DNA of 64,000 nucleotides from CAVORB01 sp963698495 (GTDB lineage: Bacteria; Pseudomonadota; Gammaproteobacteria; Chromatiales; Chromatiaceae), in the NCBI GenBank assembly GCA_963698495.1, contig CAVORB010000023.1:1-64000 (forward strand). The letters run 5' to 3'. The notes beneath the pieces are model-generated. The model searched no databases. It worked only from the letters and a program-made list of their open reading frames with translations, and was not told the DNA's origin. Numbering within the stretch: position 1 is the first letter of the stretch; each line of letters begins with the position of its first letter. Below, piece by piece: positions 18,729 through 29,106 of this stretch. The position numbers were made by a program, and so were the translations under genes.

Positions 18729-18805
18729 TGGTAGGCGCGATTGGACTCGAACCAACGACCCCCACCATGTCAAGGTGGTGCTCTAACCAGCTGAGCTACG
18801 CGCCT
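18729..18805 (-). tRNA. tRNA-Val (anticodon GAC)
   Basis: The 77-base gene has acceptor stem AGGCGCG/CGCGCCT and an encoded CCA. The anticodon arm is CCACC-TTGACAT-GGTGG, placing GAC at 34-36, and the T arm contains GGTTCGAGTCC. It is upstream of thrS on the same strand. Confidence 0.95.
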
Positions 18806-18925
18806 GCGGAGCCGGGGATATTACATGCAACCGATCGCGCCGTGCAAGCCGAGGTCAGGGCCTCGCATCGACACTATACTTAGCGGACGAACAAAGGCGC
18901 ATCATGAACGAACCACAATCAAGCA

Positions 18926-20449
18926 ATGACCACCATCCGCCAAGACGACTTCATCCAGAGCATCGCCGACGCCCTTCAGTACATCTCCTACTATCACCCG
19001 CCGGATTATATCCGCGCCCTCGCCGCCGCCTACGAGACGGAGGAATCCCCGGCGGCGAAGGACGCCATGGCCCAGATCCTGGTCAACTCGCGCATGTGCG
19101 CCCAGGGCCACCGCCCCATCTGCCAGGACACCGGCCTGGTTGTGGTATTTCTCAGAGTCGGCATGGACGTCCGCTGGGATGCCCGCATGAGTGTGCAGGA
19201 AATGGTGGACGAAGGCGTGCGCCGAGCCTACACGCACCCGGACAACGTCCTGCGCGCGTCCATGGTCTCGCCGCCGATCGGCGATCGAAAGAACACCGGC
19301 GACAACACGCCGGCGATCGTGCACATGGAGCTGGTGCCCGGTGACAGCGTCGAGGTCAGGCTGGCCGCCAAGGGCGGCGGATCGGAGAATAAGTCCCGCT
19401 TCGCCATCCTCAACCCGAGCGACAACCTGGTGGACTGGGTCATCCGCACCGTCCCCACCCTGGGCGCCGGCTGGTGCCCGCCGGGGATGCTCGGCGTCGG
19501 CATCGGCGGCTCGGCGGAGAAGGCCATGCTGATGGCCAAGGAGGCCTTGCTGGAGCACATCGACATCCACGAGCTCAAGGCACGCGGCCCGTCTGACCCC
19601 ATCGAGGCGCTGCGTCTGGAGCTCTTCGACAAGGTCAACGCACTCGGCATCGGCGCCCAGGGGCTCGGCGGCCTGACCACGGTGCTGGACGTGAAGATCA
19701 AGACCTTCCCCACGCACGCCGCCTCGCTTCCCGTCGCCATCATCCCGAACTGCGCGGCAACCAGGCACCTGGAGTTCACGCTTGACGGCACGGGGCCTGC
19801 CGAGCTCGCCCCGCCAAGCCTCGAGGATTGGCCGGCGATCACCTGGGAGGCCGGCGCGGACGCCCATCGGGTGGACCTCGACCGGGTCACCCGCGAGGAC
19901 ATTGCACGTTGGCGCCCCGGCGATCGGCTGCTGCTTTCCGGGAAGCTGCTCACGGGTCGTGACGCCGCCCACAAGCGCATCGTGGACCTATTGAACCAGG
20001 GGAAGCCGCTGCCACAAGGCGTCGACCTCGCCAACCGCTTCATCTACTACGTGGGTCCGGTGGACCCCGTCCGCGACGAGGTGGTCGGCCCCGCGGGCCC
20101 CACCACCGCCACACGCATGGACAAGTTCACCGAGCAAGTTCTCGCCGAGACCGGACTGATCGGCATGGTCGGCAAGGCCGAACGCGGACCTGCGGGCATC
20201 GAGGCCATCAAGAAGCACGGCGCGGTCTACCTCGTGGCGGTCGGCGGCGCGGCTTACCTGGTCGCGAGGGCGATCAGGTCGTCCCGACTCGTCGCCTTCG
20301 AGGACCTGGGCATGGAAGCGATCCGCGAATTCGAGGTGCAGGACATGCCCGTCACCGTGGCGGTAGATGCGCGGGGCGAGTCCGTTCACAAGACGGGACC
20401 CGCCGAATGGCGGGCCAGAATCGGAAAGATCCCGGTCGCCGTCGAATAG
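18926..20449 (+). CDS. fumA: Class I fumarate hydratase (iron-sulfur type)
   Basis: The 507-residue enzyme interconverts fumarate and malate in the TCA cycle, using an oxygen-sensitive [4Fe-4S] cluster. The expected ligand cysteines are C66 (RPICQDTG), C184 (GWCPPGMLGVGIGG) and C276 (AIIPNCAATRH). KGGGSENKS and the C-terminal swivel domain (GPTTATRMDKFT, HGAVYLVAVGGAAYL) are present. The ATG at 18926 is used; an ATG at 18904 is out of frame. Class I fumarases and L(+)-tartrate dehydratases are related, but the full-length single chain favours fumarase. Confidence 0.93.
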   Translation: MTTIRQDDFIQSIADALQYISYYHPPDYIRALAAAYETEESPAAKDAMAQILVNSRMCAQGHRPICQDTGLVVVFLRVGMDVRWDARMSVQEMVDEGVRRAYTHPDNVLRASMVSPPIGDRKNTGDNTPAIVHMELVPGDSVEVRLAAKGGGSENKSRFAILNPSDNLVDWVIRTVPTLGAGWCPPGMLGVGIGGSAEKAMLMAKEALLEHIDIHELKARGPSDPIEALRLELFDKVNALGIGAQGLGGLTTVLDVKIKTFPTHAASLPVAIIPNCAATRHLEFTLDGTGPAELAPPSLEDWPAITWEAGADAHRVDLDRVTREDIARWRPGDRLLLSGKLLTGRDAAHKRIVDLLNQGKPLPQGVDLANRFIYYVGPVDPVRDEVVGPAGPTTATRMDKFTEQVLAETGLIGMVGKAERGPAGIEAIKKHGAVYLVAVGGAAYLVARAIRSSRLVAFEDLGMEAIREFEVQDMPVTVAVDARGESVHKTGPAEWRARIGKIPVAVE

Positions 20450-20518
20450 ACGCGCCTGGAATGCACGGTTCCTCAGCGCACCCGCGCTGCACACAACGAC
20501 AGAGTAGAAACGAACACC

Positions 20519-21511
20519 ATGACCACCTACAAGGCCTTCCGCATTCACGATGACGACCAGGGCTATCACGCCGGACTGGAGGAGCTGCCCCGACCAGAGC
20601 CCAAGGAGGGAGAGGTTCTGATACGCGTCAGCCACTCCAGCGTGAACTACAAGGACGCGCTGGCCGGCACCGGCAAGGGCAAGATCCTACGCACCTTCCC
20701 GCTGGTCGGCGGGATCGACGCCGCCGGCACGGTTGAGCGCTCGCGCGACGGGCGCTTCGGGGACGGCGATCACGTGATCGCCACCGGCTGGGGCCTCAGC
20801 TTCGACCACGACGGCGGCTACGCCCAGTATCTCTGCGTCCCGGGCGACTGGCTGGTTCCCTGCCCCGCCGGGCTCGACGCACGCTCGGCCATGATCCTGG
20901 GCACCGCCGGCTTCACCGCGGCGCTCGCCGTCCACCGCATGCAGGTGAACGGTCAACGCCCCGACATGGGGCCGATTCTGGTGACCGGCGCCACTGGCGG
21001 GGTCGGCTCAATCGCCGTCAACATGCTCCATCACCTCGGATATGAGGTGGCCGCGGTTTCCGGCAAACCCGCGCTGCACGACTGGCTGCGATCCCTCGGC
21101 GCGAGCCGCATCCTGGGCCGGGACGAGCTGCCCGGTGAAAAACGCCCGCTGGAGAAGGCGGTCTGGGGAGGCGCGGTGGACAACGTGGGCGGCGAGATGC
21201 TGGCCCAGATCACCCGCACCGTCGGGCCGTGGGGTAATATCGCGAGCATCGGGCTCGCGGGCGGGCACGAGCTGCACACCACGGTCATGCCCTTCATCCT
21301 GCGCGGCGCAAGCCTGCTCGGCTGCAACTCGGTCGATGTCCCTAATCCCCTGCGCGCGCAGCTCTGGGACCACCTCGCCGGCGACTGGCGGCCTCCGCAC
21401 CTGGATCGGATCCTCACCACGACCGAGACCCTCGATACCCTTCCGGAGGTGTTCGAGCGCCTGTTGGCCGGTCAGGTCCATGGCCGGGCACTGGTGGAGG
21501 TCGGCGCCTGA
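20519..21511 (+). CDS. acuI: AcuI/YhdH-type NADPH-dependent acryloyl-CoA reductase
   Basis: The 330-residue protein belongs to the zinc-free medium-chain dehydrogenase/reductase family. It begins MTTYKAFRIHDDDQGYHAGLEEL. The nucleotide-binding motif is VTGATGGVGSIAVNML, and NYKDALAGTGKGKI matches the YhdH/AcuI signature. The known reaction is reduction of acryloyl-CoA to propionyl-CoA, giving resistance to acrylate. The gene is 69 bases downstream of the fumarase and could be co-transcribed. Assignment to AcuI rather than another quinone oxidoreductase is by family resemblance. Confidence 0.85.
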   Translation: MTTYKAFRIHDDDQGYHAGLEELPRPEPKEGEVLIRVSHSSVNYKDALAGTGKGKILRTFPLVGGIDAAGTVERSRDGRFGDGDHVIATGWGLSFDHDGGYAQYLCVPGDWLVPCPAGLDARSAMILGTAGFTAALAVHRMQVNGQRPDMGPILVTGATGGVGSIAVNMLHHLGYEVAAVSGKPALHDWLRSLGASRILGRDELPGEKRPLEKAVWGGAVDNVGGEMLAQITRTVGPWGNIASIGLAGGHELHTTVMPFILRGASLLGCNSVDVPNPLRAQLWDHLAGDWRPPHLDRILTTTETLDTLPEVFERLLAGQVHGRALVEVGA

Positions 21512-21619
21512 GACAGGGGTTCGCGGGGACCAGCGGCGGCGCGGCGATCGGGTTGGCGTTGGCGGGATGCTCGCGCTCGGTCCTTGCTCGATCTCGAACG
21601 GACTGGCAGGAACTGCAGC

Positions 21620-21916
21620 ATGTCGCGCATCACGAGCTCGTTGACGAACACCGGCAAGGGATTCGCGGGCTGGCTCGCTAAGTACTTGTTCTGGATTGCC
21701 CTCAGCGCGGGCGTCACCCTGGGCGGCGGCGCAATCCTGATGCTGTTCAAGGACTGGACGATCAAGTCCCTGTTCACGTCCATGATGGCGTGGCCGGCAC
21801 TCGGTCTCGCGATGCTGATGGCCGTGCCGATGGCGTTCCTGCCCCTCGGCCGGGTCTACCTGGGCACCGCGATCGGCGGCGGGCTGTTGTACAACCTGAT
21901 CCTGCTGATCGCGTAA
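21620..21916 (+). CDS. Small inner-membrane protein
   Basis: The 98-residue protein starts MSRITSSLTNTGKGFAGWL. It has two or three hydrophobic segments (about residues 17-42, 56-74 and 80-97), rich in Gly, Ala and Leu. No catalytic or binding motif is visible. I do not recognise the family. It follows acuI by 108 bases and precedes the dienelactone hydrolase on the same strand. Confidence 0.7.
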   Translation: MSRITSSLTNTGKGFAGWLAKYLFWIALSAGVTLGGGAILMLFKDWTIKSLFTSMMAWPALGLAMLMAVPMAFLPLGRVYLGTAIGGGLLYNLILLIA

Positions 21917-22099
21917 GCGCGCACCCGGAACCAAGCGCCCCCTTACCGGGTGCTCTTCTGCGCGATCGAATCAGTGGGCCCCGGCACGGTGCGACTCGAT
22001 CTTGTCTCCGAGCCCCTTATCCCCCAGAATTTCGGTCAAGAATTTCGGTCAGCCCGAAGATCCCGCTGCCAGCTGAAAATCATCAAAGGAGAATCCACC

Positions 22100-22885
22100 A
22101 TGCACGCCACGAAACGACTGCTTGCGTTCTTGATCCTGACCCTGCCGTTCGCCACCCAGGCGGCCGTCAAGACCGAAACCGTCGAGTACAAGGACGGAGA
22201 TACCAGTCTCACCGGCTACCTGGCATACGACGACGCCGTGGACGGCAAGCGCCCCGGCATCATCGTGGTCCACGAATGGTGGGGGCTAAACGACTATGCC
22301 CGCGAGCGCGCCGAGATGCTCGCGGAGCTCGGCTATGTCGCCTTCGCCGTCGACATGTACGGTGACAAGAAGGTCACCGAGCACGCCAACGAGGCCAAGG
22401 GTTGGATGACCCAGATCACGGAGAACATCGACGCCTGGCAGAAGCGCGCCCTGCTCGGGCTCGACATCCTGAAGAAGCACGAACTGGTGGATCCGAGCTA
22501 CACGGCCGCCATCGGCTACTGCTTCGGCGGCGCCACCGTGATGCAGATGGCGTACGCCGGCGCGGACCTGGACGGCGTGGTGAGCTTCCACGGCTCCCTG
22601 CCCCCGGCCAACGAGGAGCAGCAGAAGAAAATCAACACCAGGATACTGGTCGCTCACGGCAATGCGGATTCCTTCATACCGGCAGACCGCGTGGCCGCCT
22701 TCAAGGACGGCCTGGAGAAGTCCGGCGCCGACTGGCAAATGGTGACCTATGGCGGGGCCCGCCACGGATTCACCAACCCGGACGCGGCCAAGTACGGTCT
22801 CGAGGGGGTTGCGTACAATGAAAAGGCCGACCGGCGATCCTGGGCCCTGATGCAGTCCTTCTTCGAGGAAATCTTCGCCGATTGA
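22100..22885 (+). CDS. Exported dienelactone hydrolase-family protein
   Basis: The 261-residue alpha/beta hydrolase starts MHATKRLLAFLILTLPFATQA, a clear signal peptide cleaved near residue 21, so the protein is periplasmic. The nucleophile is C141 in GYCFGG, as in true dienelactone hydrolases; D190 (HGNADSFIP) and H222 (RHGFTNP) complete the triad. The conserved VVHEWWGLNDYARERAEML stretch is present. A good ribosome-binding site (AAGGAGAA) precedes the ATG. The physiological substrate is not known for this exported subgroup. Confidence 0.92.
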   Translation: MHATKRLLAFLILTLPFATQAAVKTETVEYKDGDTSLTGYLAYDDAVDGKRPGIIVVHEWWGLNDYARERAEMLAELGYVAFAVDMYGDKKVTEHANEAKGWMTQITENIDAWQKRALLGLDILKKHELVDPSYTAAIGYCFGGATVMQMAYAGADLDGVVSFHGSLPPANEEQQKKINTRILVAHGNADSFIPADRVAAFKDGLEKSGADWQMVTYGGARHGFTNPDAAKYGLEGVAYNEKADRRSWALMQSFFEEIFAD

Positions 22886-22890
22886 GCGAA

Positions 22891-22928
22891 CGCCGCGGAG
22901 GCGGCAGTAATAGCCCGCCTCCCGCGGC
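22891..22928. terminator. GC-rich hairpin after the hydrolase gene
   Basis: The arms CGCCGCGGAGGCGG and CCGCCTCCCGCGGCG pair with a single bulge around a ten-base loop. No T tract follows, so intrinsic termination is uncertain. It lies six bases after the stop codon. Confidence 0.4.
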
Positions 22929-23009
22929 GCGCGAGCCGGCCACCGCATTCGTCCTCTCCGCCTTCGCAGGTGGAACATCCTCGGCTCTCCAGCGAGGTTT
23001 CCGCACCGT

Positions 23010-24450
23010 ATGCCGACCACCGCCGTCTGCTGGTTCCGCCGCGACCTTCGCCTCACGGACAACCCGGCGCTCGCGCGCGCCCTGGAGGTTGCCGAGCGCG
23101 TCGTGCCCCTCTACATCCACTCGCCGGACGAGGACGCCCCCTGGGTCCCGGGCGCGGCGTCGCGGTGGTGGCTGCATCACAGCCTGAGCGCCCTGTCGGA
23201 GGCGCTTCGCGAGCGCGGGTCCCGGCTGATCCTGACCGCCGGTGACAGCCTGACGGCAGCTGAGACGGGTTGCCGAGGCGTGCGGAGCCACACACGTCTT
23301 CTGGAACCGGTTGTACGAGCCGGCAACGATTGCCCGGGACGCTCGCATCAAGCAGCAGCTGCGGGCAGACGGCCTGCGCTGCGAGAGCTTCAACGCCTCG
23401 CTCTTGTTCGAGCCATGGGAGGTCGCCACCGCGAACCGTGGGCCCTACCGGGTGTTCAGCGCCTTCTGGCGCAACGCGGCCCAGGGCCTGCGGGCGAGCG
23501 CCTCCCTGCCCGCCCCCGGCGCGCTGACCCCGCCGCCGGCGGAGATCGATCACTTGCGCATCGGGGACCTGGACCTCTTGCCCCGCATCTCCTGGGACGC
23601 GGGCCTCGCCGAGAGCTGGACCCCCGGCGAAGGTTCGGCCCTGGCCCGCGCCGAAGGTTTTCTCGACGACCAGGTCGCGGACTACGCCGCGCGCCGGGAC
23701 CTGCCCGCGGAGCCCGGCACCTCCCGCCTGTCGCCCCATCTGCATTTCGGCGAGATCGGCCCGCGCCAGCTGGTGCGGCTCGCCGAGCAGCGCACCGGCG
23801 CCCTGCTGGAGGGTCCCGCCGAGACCTTCCTGCGCGAGCTCGGCTGGCGGGAGTTCGCCCATCACCTGCTCTACCATTTTCCCGAAACGGCAGACGAGCC
23901 CTTGGATCCGCGGTTCGCCGACTTCCCTTGGCGTACAGAGCATGCCGGCGAGCTTCTGCAGACCTGGCAGCAGGGCCGGACCGGAATTCCACTTGTCGAC
24001 GCCGGCATGCGCGAGCTCTGGCATACCGGCTGGATGCACAACCGGGTGCGCATGGTGGTCGCCTCCCTGCTCACCAAGAACCTGCTCCTGCCGTGGCAGG
24101 ACGGCGCCCGCTGGTTCTGGGACACGCTGGTCGACGCCGACCTTGCCTCGAACACCCTGGGCTGGCAGTGGACCGCTGGATGCGGCGCCGATGCGGCGCC
24201 CTACTTCCGGGTCTTCAACCCGGTTCGGCAGGGCGAGCGTTTCGATGCAGGGGGCGAGTATGTCCGGCGCTGGTGCCCGGAGCTGTCGCGCCTGCCCGCG
24301 AAGCACATCCACCAGCCCTGGGCCGCGCCGCAGGCCGTGCTGGATGCCGCCGGCGTCATACTGGGCCGGGACTACCCTCGGCCGGTGGTCGATCTCGCCG
24401 CCTCACGCCGGGAGGCCCTCGCGGCATGGGAGGCGATCAAGGACCGCTGA
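23010..24450 (+). CDS. phrB: Deoxyribodipyrimidine photolyase, one frameshift as given
   Basis: The protein begins MPTTAVCWFRRDLRLTDNPAL (antenna-binding Rossmann domain). After removing an extra G near 23259 it continues LRRVAEACGATHVFWNRLYEP. The FAD-binding domain is complete: PGTSRLSPHLHFGEI, RELGWREFAHHLLYHFPE, RTGIPLVDAGMRELWHTGWMHNRVRM, and the LGWQWTAGCGADAAPYFRVFNP region that contacts FAD and DNA. It repairs cyclobutane pyrimidine dimers using light. The stitched length is about 479 residues, normal for the class I CPD group. The 3' end overlaps the convergent hypF by 14 bases. Confidence 0.92.
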
Positions 24451-26780
24451 GCAGGGATCGCGCAGCGGCCACCGCGGCCTGCCCCAAGGACAGGCCGCCG
24501 TCGTTGGCGGGCACCCGCCGGTGACTCAGCACCTCCAGCCCCCGCCCCCGAAGTCGCGAAGCCAAGGCCTCGAACAGGGTGCGATTCTGCAGCACGCCGC
24601 CCGAGAGGGCCGCGGTCTGAAGGCCCTCGGCATCGGCGAGCCGAGCCGCCAACCCGGCGAGAGTATCGGCAAACCCCTGGTGAAAGCGGGCCGCGATCAA
24701 GCTTGGCTCCACGCCCGCGGCGAGATCGTCCAGCAGTTCCCGCCAAAGAGGCGCGGGATCCAGCACCGCGAGTTCGCCCTCATCGCGAATCGCGATACCG
24801 TATCCGTCCGGCGGCGGCCAGGCCTGGCGGGCCAGCACCTCGAGCTCGATCGCGGCCTGGCCCTCGTATCCGATCTGGTCGCGGCACAGCCCGAGGGCGC
24901 CGGCGACGGCGTCGAACAGTCGTCCCGCGGAGCTGGTGAGCGGGGCGTTGATGCCTCCGTCCATCATGCGGTCCAGCACCGCCAGGGGGCGCTGCCCGAG
25001 CCAGCGCACCAGCTCCAGCTGCGGGTAGTCCTCTAGCACCCGGTCCCAGCCCAGATGGGTGCGCAGATGGGCGTAGGTTCCGCGCCAGGGCTCCAGAATC
25101 GCCTTCACGCCCCCGGGCATCGGGGTGCGCGCCAGGCAACCGATGCGACGGTACTCCCCGTAACCCGCGACCAGGAGCTCGCCGCCCCAGATGGTGCCGT
25201 CCGGCCCGTAGCCCAGGCCATCCAAGGCAATGCCCAGCACCTCGTCGTCGCCGGAGGGGCCGGCCGTTATCGGCCAGCACCGAGGCGACATGGGCGTGGT
25301 GATGCTGGACCCCCTCTAGCGCCAGGCCTTCGCGATCCGCCCACTCGCTACCAAGCTGCGTGGAACGGTAGCCCGGGTGCAGGTCCACCGCGAGCACGGC
25401 GGGATGATGGCGGAACAGGTCCCGGTAGAGGTCGATGGTGCGCTGATACGCGCGGGCGGTGCGCGCGTCCTCCAGGTCCCCCAGGTGCTGTGAAAGGACC
25501 GCCTGGCCGCCGCGAAGCAGGCAGACCGTGTTCTTGAGCTCGCCGCCGAGGGCCAGGATCGGCGGCGCGGTCGCGAACCCGTCCGGCATCGGCAATGGGG
25601 CCGGGGCGTAGCCGCGCGCACGGCGCAGCAAGCGCCGTCGGCCATCCATGACCCGCACCACCGAGTCGTCCACCCGGTTGACGATGTCCCGGTCGTTGAG
25701 CAGCAGGTAATCCGCCAGTCCGCCCAGGCGCTCGGCCGCATCCCGGTTGTCGATGCACTGCGGCTCCTCGGCCAGGTTGCCGCTGGTCATCACCAGCGGC
25801 CGATCCCAGCTCCCGAGCAGCAGGTGGTGCAAGGGGCTGTAGGGCAGCATAAAGCCCAGGGTGTCCTGGCCCGGCGCCACCTGCGGCGCCACCCGCGCAC
25901 GCGCGGCGGATCGAAGCAGCACGATGGGAGCCTCGGGACCGGCAAGCAGCGCGGCCTCCTCATCGTCGACCAGGCAATAGCCGCGGATGACATCGAGGTC
26001 CCGCGCCATCAGGGCGAACGGCTTGGCATAGCGGCGTTTGCGCCGGCGCAGCTCGGCGACGGCGACCGCGTTCTCCGCATCGCAGGCGAGATGGAAGCCG
26101 CCGATACCCTTGAGGGCGACGATGCCCCCACGCTCGAGCAGCAGGCTCGCGGCCGCCACGGGATCCTCCGCCCCCAGGGTATCCGGTTCGACCACGCCGC
26201 CGCCCGCGTCCTCAAGCCAGACGCGCGGGCCGCAGGCGGGACAGGCGTTGGGCTGGGCATGGAAACGCCGATCCGCCGGATCCTCGTACTCGGCGCGGCA
26301 ATCGGCGCACATGCTGAAAGGGGCCATGCTGGTGTTGGCCCGGTCGTAGGGGATGCCCTCGACGATCGACAGCCTGGGTCCGCAGTGGGTGCAATTGATA
26401 AAGGGGTAGCGGTAGCGACGGTCCGCCGGATCGAGCAGCTCGGCCCGGCAGGCGGGACAGGTGGCCGCGTCGGGCACGACACCGGTGCGCACCGCGCCCT
26501 CGCCGCTGGCGGCGATGCGGAAATCCGCAGGCGGCTCACCCCCCACCGGCGAGCGTTCGAGCGTGTCGATGCGGGCGAGAGGTGGACACTGGGCGCGGAG
26601 CTCGTCGCAGAACCGGTCCAGTGCCGCGGGCGCAGCCCAGGCCCGCACCAGCACCCCTTCCCCGTCGTTGCGGACGTCCCCGCGCAGGCCGCAGTCGCGG
26701 GCGATTCGCCACACGGTGGGCCGAAAACCGACACCCTGCACCAGACCACGGACCCGGATCGACTCGCCCCGGAGGCTCAT
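24437..26780 (-). CDS. hypF: Carbamoyltransferase HypF, one frameshift as given
   Basis: HypF makes the thiocarbamate that becomes the cyanide ligand of [NiFe] hydrogenase. The N-terminal acylphosphatase domain shows VQGVGFRPTVWRIA. The zinc-finger pair follows (CPAC, CTHCG, CADC, CPACG), then a YrdC-like domain (KGIGGFHLACDAEN) and a Kae1-like domain (VQHHHAHVASVLADN, DGTIWGGELLV, LSGGVLQNRTLF). A run of four G at 25256-25259 should be three; correcting it joins the halves into about 780 residues. No hypABCDE or hydrogenase gene is in the window. Its start overlaps the tcdA stop, so it is the last gene of a tatD-tcdA-hypF unit. Confidence 0.92.
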
Positions 26781-27532
26781 TCCGCGTCCCCGAGCAGCCG
26801 CTGGATGGCCAGGCCCGCCAGGGTCAAGCCGAACAGGGCGGGAAGATAGCTCAGGGTGCCGTTGACCGCGCGCGGACGGCCCCTGCCCGTCGGCTCGGGT
26901 GGCAGCGGCGGGCGCGAATTCTCGTCGGACCAGACCGCGAGCACCCCGCGCCCGATCCCACGCCGGCGCAGTCTCTGGCGCACCTCCCGCGCCAGGGGAC
27001 AGACCTGGGAATCCATCAGGTCGCCGACGCGGATGCGTGAGGGGTCGATGCGCCCGCCGGCACCCATGCTCGAAACAATGGGGACGCGCATGAGGCAGGC
27101 GGACTCGATCAGGGCGAGCTTGCTGTTGAGGCTGTCGATGGCGTCCAGGACGTAATGAAAGCCGGGGGCGAGTAGGTCCGGCATCTCGTCGCTGTGCAGA
27201 AATCGGTCGAACAGAACCAGCTCGCACGCCGGGTTGATGTCGCGCACCCGCTCGGCCATCACCTCGATCTTCTTGCGGCCGACGGTGGAGCGCAGCGCGA
27301 CCAGCTGACGGTTGATGTTGGACGGCGCGACCTGGTCGCAGTCCGCGAGGGTCAGATGACCGATGCCGGCGCGGGCGAGCGCCTCGGCCGCGAAAGAGCC
27401 TACCCCGCCGAGCCCGGCGAGCAGGATGCGGGCATTGCGTAGACGCGCGACTCCTTCCTCGCCAACGAGGATGCGGGTGCGCTCCCAGATGGGATTGTCC
27501 GCGTCCGCCCCGGATTCGAGTTCGTCGTTCAT
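26777..27532 (-). CDS. tcdA: tRNA threonylcarbamoyladenosine dehydratase
   Basis: The 251-residue E1-like enzyme converts t6A37 in tRNA to its cyclic form using ATP. The nucleotide-binding motif is LAGLGGVGSFAAEALARAG, followed by NINRQLVALRSTVGRKKIE. The central segment YVLDAIDSLNSKLALIE and the C-terminal VNGTLSYLPALFGLTLAG are typical of TcdA/CsdL. It overlaps hypF by four bases (26777-26780) and tatD by four bases (27529-27532), a tightly coupled operon. Confidence 0.93.
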   Translation of the reverse strand: MNDELESGADADNPIWERTRILVGEEGVARLRNARILLAGLGGVGSFAAEALARAGIGHLTLADCDQVAPSNINRQLVALRSTVGRKKIEVMAERVRDINPACELVLFDRFLHSDEMPDLLAPGFHYVLDAIDSLNSKLALIESACLMRVPIVSSMGAGGRIDPSRIRVGDLMDSQVCPLAREVRQRLRRRGIGRGVLAVWSDENSRPPLPPEPTGRGRPRAVNGTLSYLPALFGLTLAGLAIQRLLGDAE

Positions 27533-28311
27533 CTTGCCGGGTGGTTCACTCCAGACCCCAGCAGCGTCCGCGCATTTCGGCTGGTGGCGGTCGCGAGCAC
27601 CCCGGGATCCTCTACGCGCACCGCGGCCAGGGCCGCGAGCACCTCCGGCAGATAGGCCGGGCTGTTGCGCTCGCCGCGGTGAGTCGCGACCGTCATGTCC
27701 GGGGCGTCGGTCTCGAGCACGATGGCGTCGATCGGCAACGCGCGGGCAAGGGCGCGGATCTTGGTGGAGCGATCGAAGGTGAGCATGCCGCCGAAGCCGA
27801 GCTTGAAGCCCAGATCGATGTAGGCGTACGCCTGCTGCAGGCTGCCGCTGAAGGCATGGGCAATGCCGCCTGGTACCCGAATGCGCCGGAGCGTCGCCAA
27901 CACCCGATCGTGGGACTTGCGGGCATGAATCAACACCGGCAGCCGGGCGGCCGCGGCGATCGAGAGCTGGTCCTCGAACAAGGCCTGCTGGCGTTCAGGG
28001 TCGAGGTCGCGGAGATAGAAGTCGAGCCCGATCTCACCCACCGCCACCGGGCGCGCCTCCGTGATCAGGCGCTCGAGCTCGGCGAGATGCGCGGGGCGAT
28101 GCCTTTCCAGGTACACCGGGTGCAGCCCCAGCGCCGGATGGAGGTCCGGGTCCGAGCCGCACAGGTCGAGCAGCCCACGCCATCCGGCGGCCTCGATCGC
28201 CGGGATCACCATGGCGGCGACACCTGCCGCTCGGGCGGCGGCGATGACCTCAGACCGATCGGGATCGAACGCCTGCACGTCCAGGTGGCAGTGGGTGTCG
28301 ATCAGCTCCAT
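27529..28311 (-). CDS. tatD: TatD-family metal-dependent DNase
   Basis: The 260-residue TIM-barrel hydrolase begins MELIDTHCHLDVQAFDPD with the HxH metal motif. Further ligands are in AVGEIGLDFYLRD, PVLIHARKSHD, AHAFSGSLQQAY and VLETDAPDM. Family members are 3'-5' exonucleases active in DNA repair and turnover. It is the first gene of the tatD-tcdA-hypF overlap chain. Confidence 0.93.
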   Translation of the reverse strand: MELIDTHCHLDVQAFDPDRSEVIAAARAAGVAAMVIPAIEAAGWRGLLDLCGSDPDLHPALGLHPVYLERHRPAHLAELERLITEARPVAVGEIGLDFYLRDLDPERQQALFEDQLSIAAAARLPVLIHARKSHDRVLATLRRIRVPGGIAHAFSGSLQQAYAYIDLGFKLGFGGMLTFDRSTKIRALARALPIDAIVLETDAPDMTVATHRGERNSPAYLPEVLAALAAVRVEDPGVLATATSRNARTLLGSGVNHPAR

Positions 28312-28364
28312 CTCGTCACTCGCCGCGCCTCAACTGACGCATGGTGGCGCCATCCGAACCCCAC

Positions 28365-29072
28365 CTAGCCCTCCTTGAGCCGCACGTAGAGGGCCTTGTT
28401 CTGGTGCTTCACCTCGATCCACGCGATGGCCTTCACCAGGTCGCTGAGCTTCGGGAAACCGTAGGCACGGCTGTCGAACCCCGGGTCCCGCTTGGATAGA
28501 TACTGTCCGACGGCACCCAGACCCGCCCAACCGGTGTCGTCGGAGGTGGCGACGACGGTCTCTCTCAGGAGATCGTTGAGCCGCTTGTCGTCCTTCGGCT
28601 TCTTGGTCCCCGTTGCCGTTCCCCCGGCCCCGACCAGAAGCTCAGTGTCGATGAACTTGTCGCACGCCTTGACGAAGGCATCCGGGGTCTTCTTCATTTC
28701 ACCGAACCCGTACACCGTCAGCCCGGATTCGCGCAGGCGCGAGGCGAGACGCGTGAAATCACTGTCGCTGGAGACGATGCAGAAGCCGTCGAAGTTGCCC
28801 GTGTACAGCAGATCCATGGCGTCGATCATCATGGCGCCGTCGGTCGCGTTCTTGCCCGTCGTGTAGCGGAACTGCTGCATCGGCTGGATGGAATACCTGA
28901 GGAGCGTCGCCTTCCAGCCGCCGAGATTCGGCAGCGTCCAGTCGCCGTAGATCCGCTTCACGCTCGCCGTGCCGTACTTGTCCACCTCCGCCAGCAGCCC
29001 GTCCACGATGGCCGGGCGGGCGTTGTCGGCGTCGATGAGGACGGCAAGCTTCTTGTCTCGCAGCTCTGTCAT
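28365..29072 (-). CDS. NYN-domain ribonuclease-like protein with OST-HTH/LOTUS domain
   Basis: The 235-residue protein has an N-terminal NYN (PIN-like) domain with acidic residues in LAVLIDADNARPAIVDGLL, NATDGAMMIDAMDLL and CIVSSDSDFTRLASRL. The C-terminal 80 residues, with LNDLLRETVVATSDDTGWAGLG, look like an OST-HTH/LOTUS RNA-binding domain. The family is related to LabA and to MARF1-type nucleases. RNA cleavage is likely but unproven here. It follows the DUF2058 gene on the same strand at a gap of 34 bases. Confidence 0.88.
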   Translation of the reverse strand: MTELRDKKLAVLIDADNARPAIVDGLLAEVDKYGTASVKRIYGDWTLPNLGGWKATLLRYSIQPMQQFRYTTGKNATDGAMMIDAMDLLYTGNFDGFCIVSSDSDFTRLASRLRESGLTVYGFGEMKKTPDAFVKACDKFIDTELLVGAGGTATGTKKPKDDKRLNDLLRETVVATSDDTGWAGLGAVGQYLSKRDPGFDSRAYGFPKLSDLVKAIAWIEVKHQNKALYVRLKEG

Positions 29073-29106
29073 GTCTGATCCTTCTGCCGGGTCGTTTGGT
29101 ACATGC

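Noticed and set aside
18902..19972. 356-codon open frame on the minus strand opposite the fumarase gene
   Set aside because: The fumarase has all cluster ligands and conserved motifs; the opposite frame has none.
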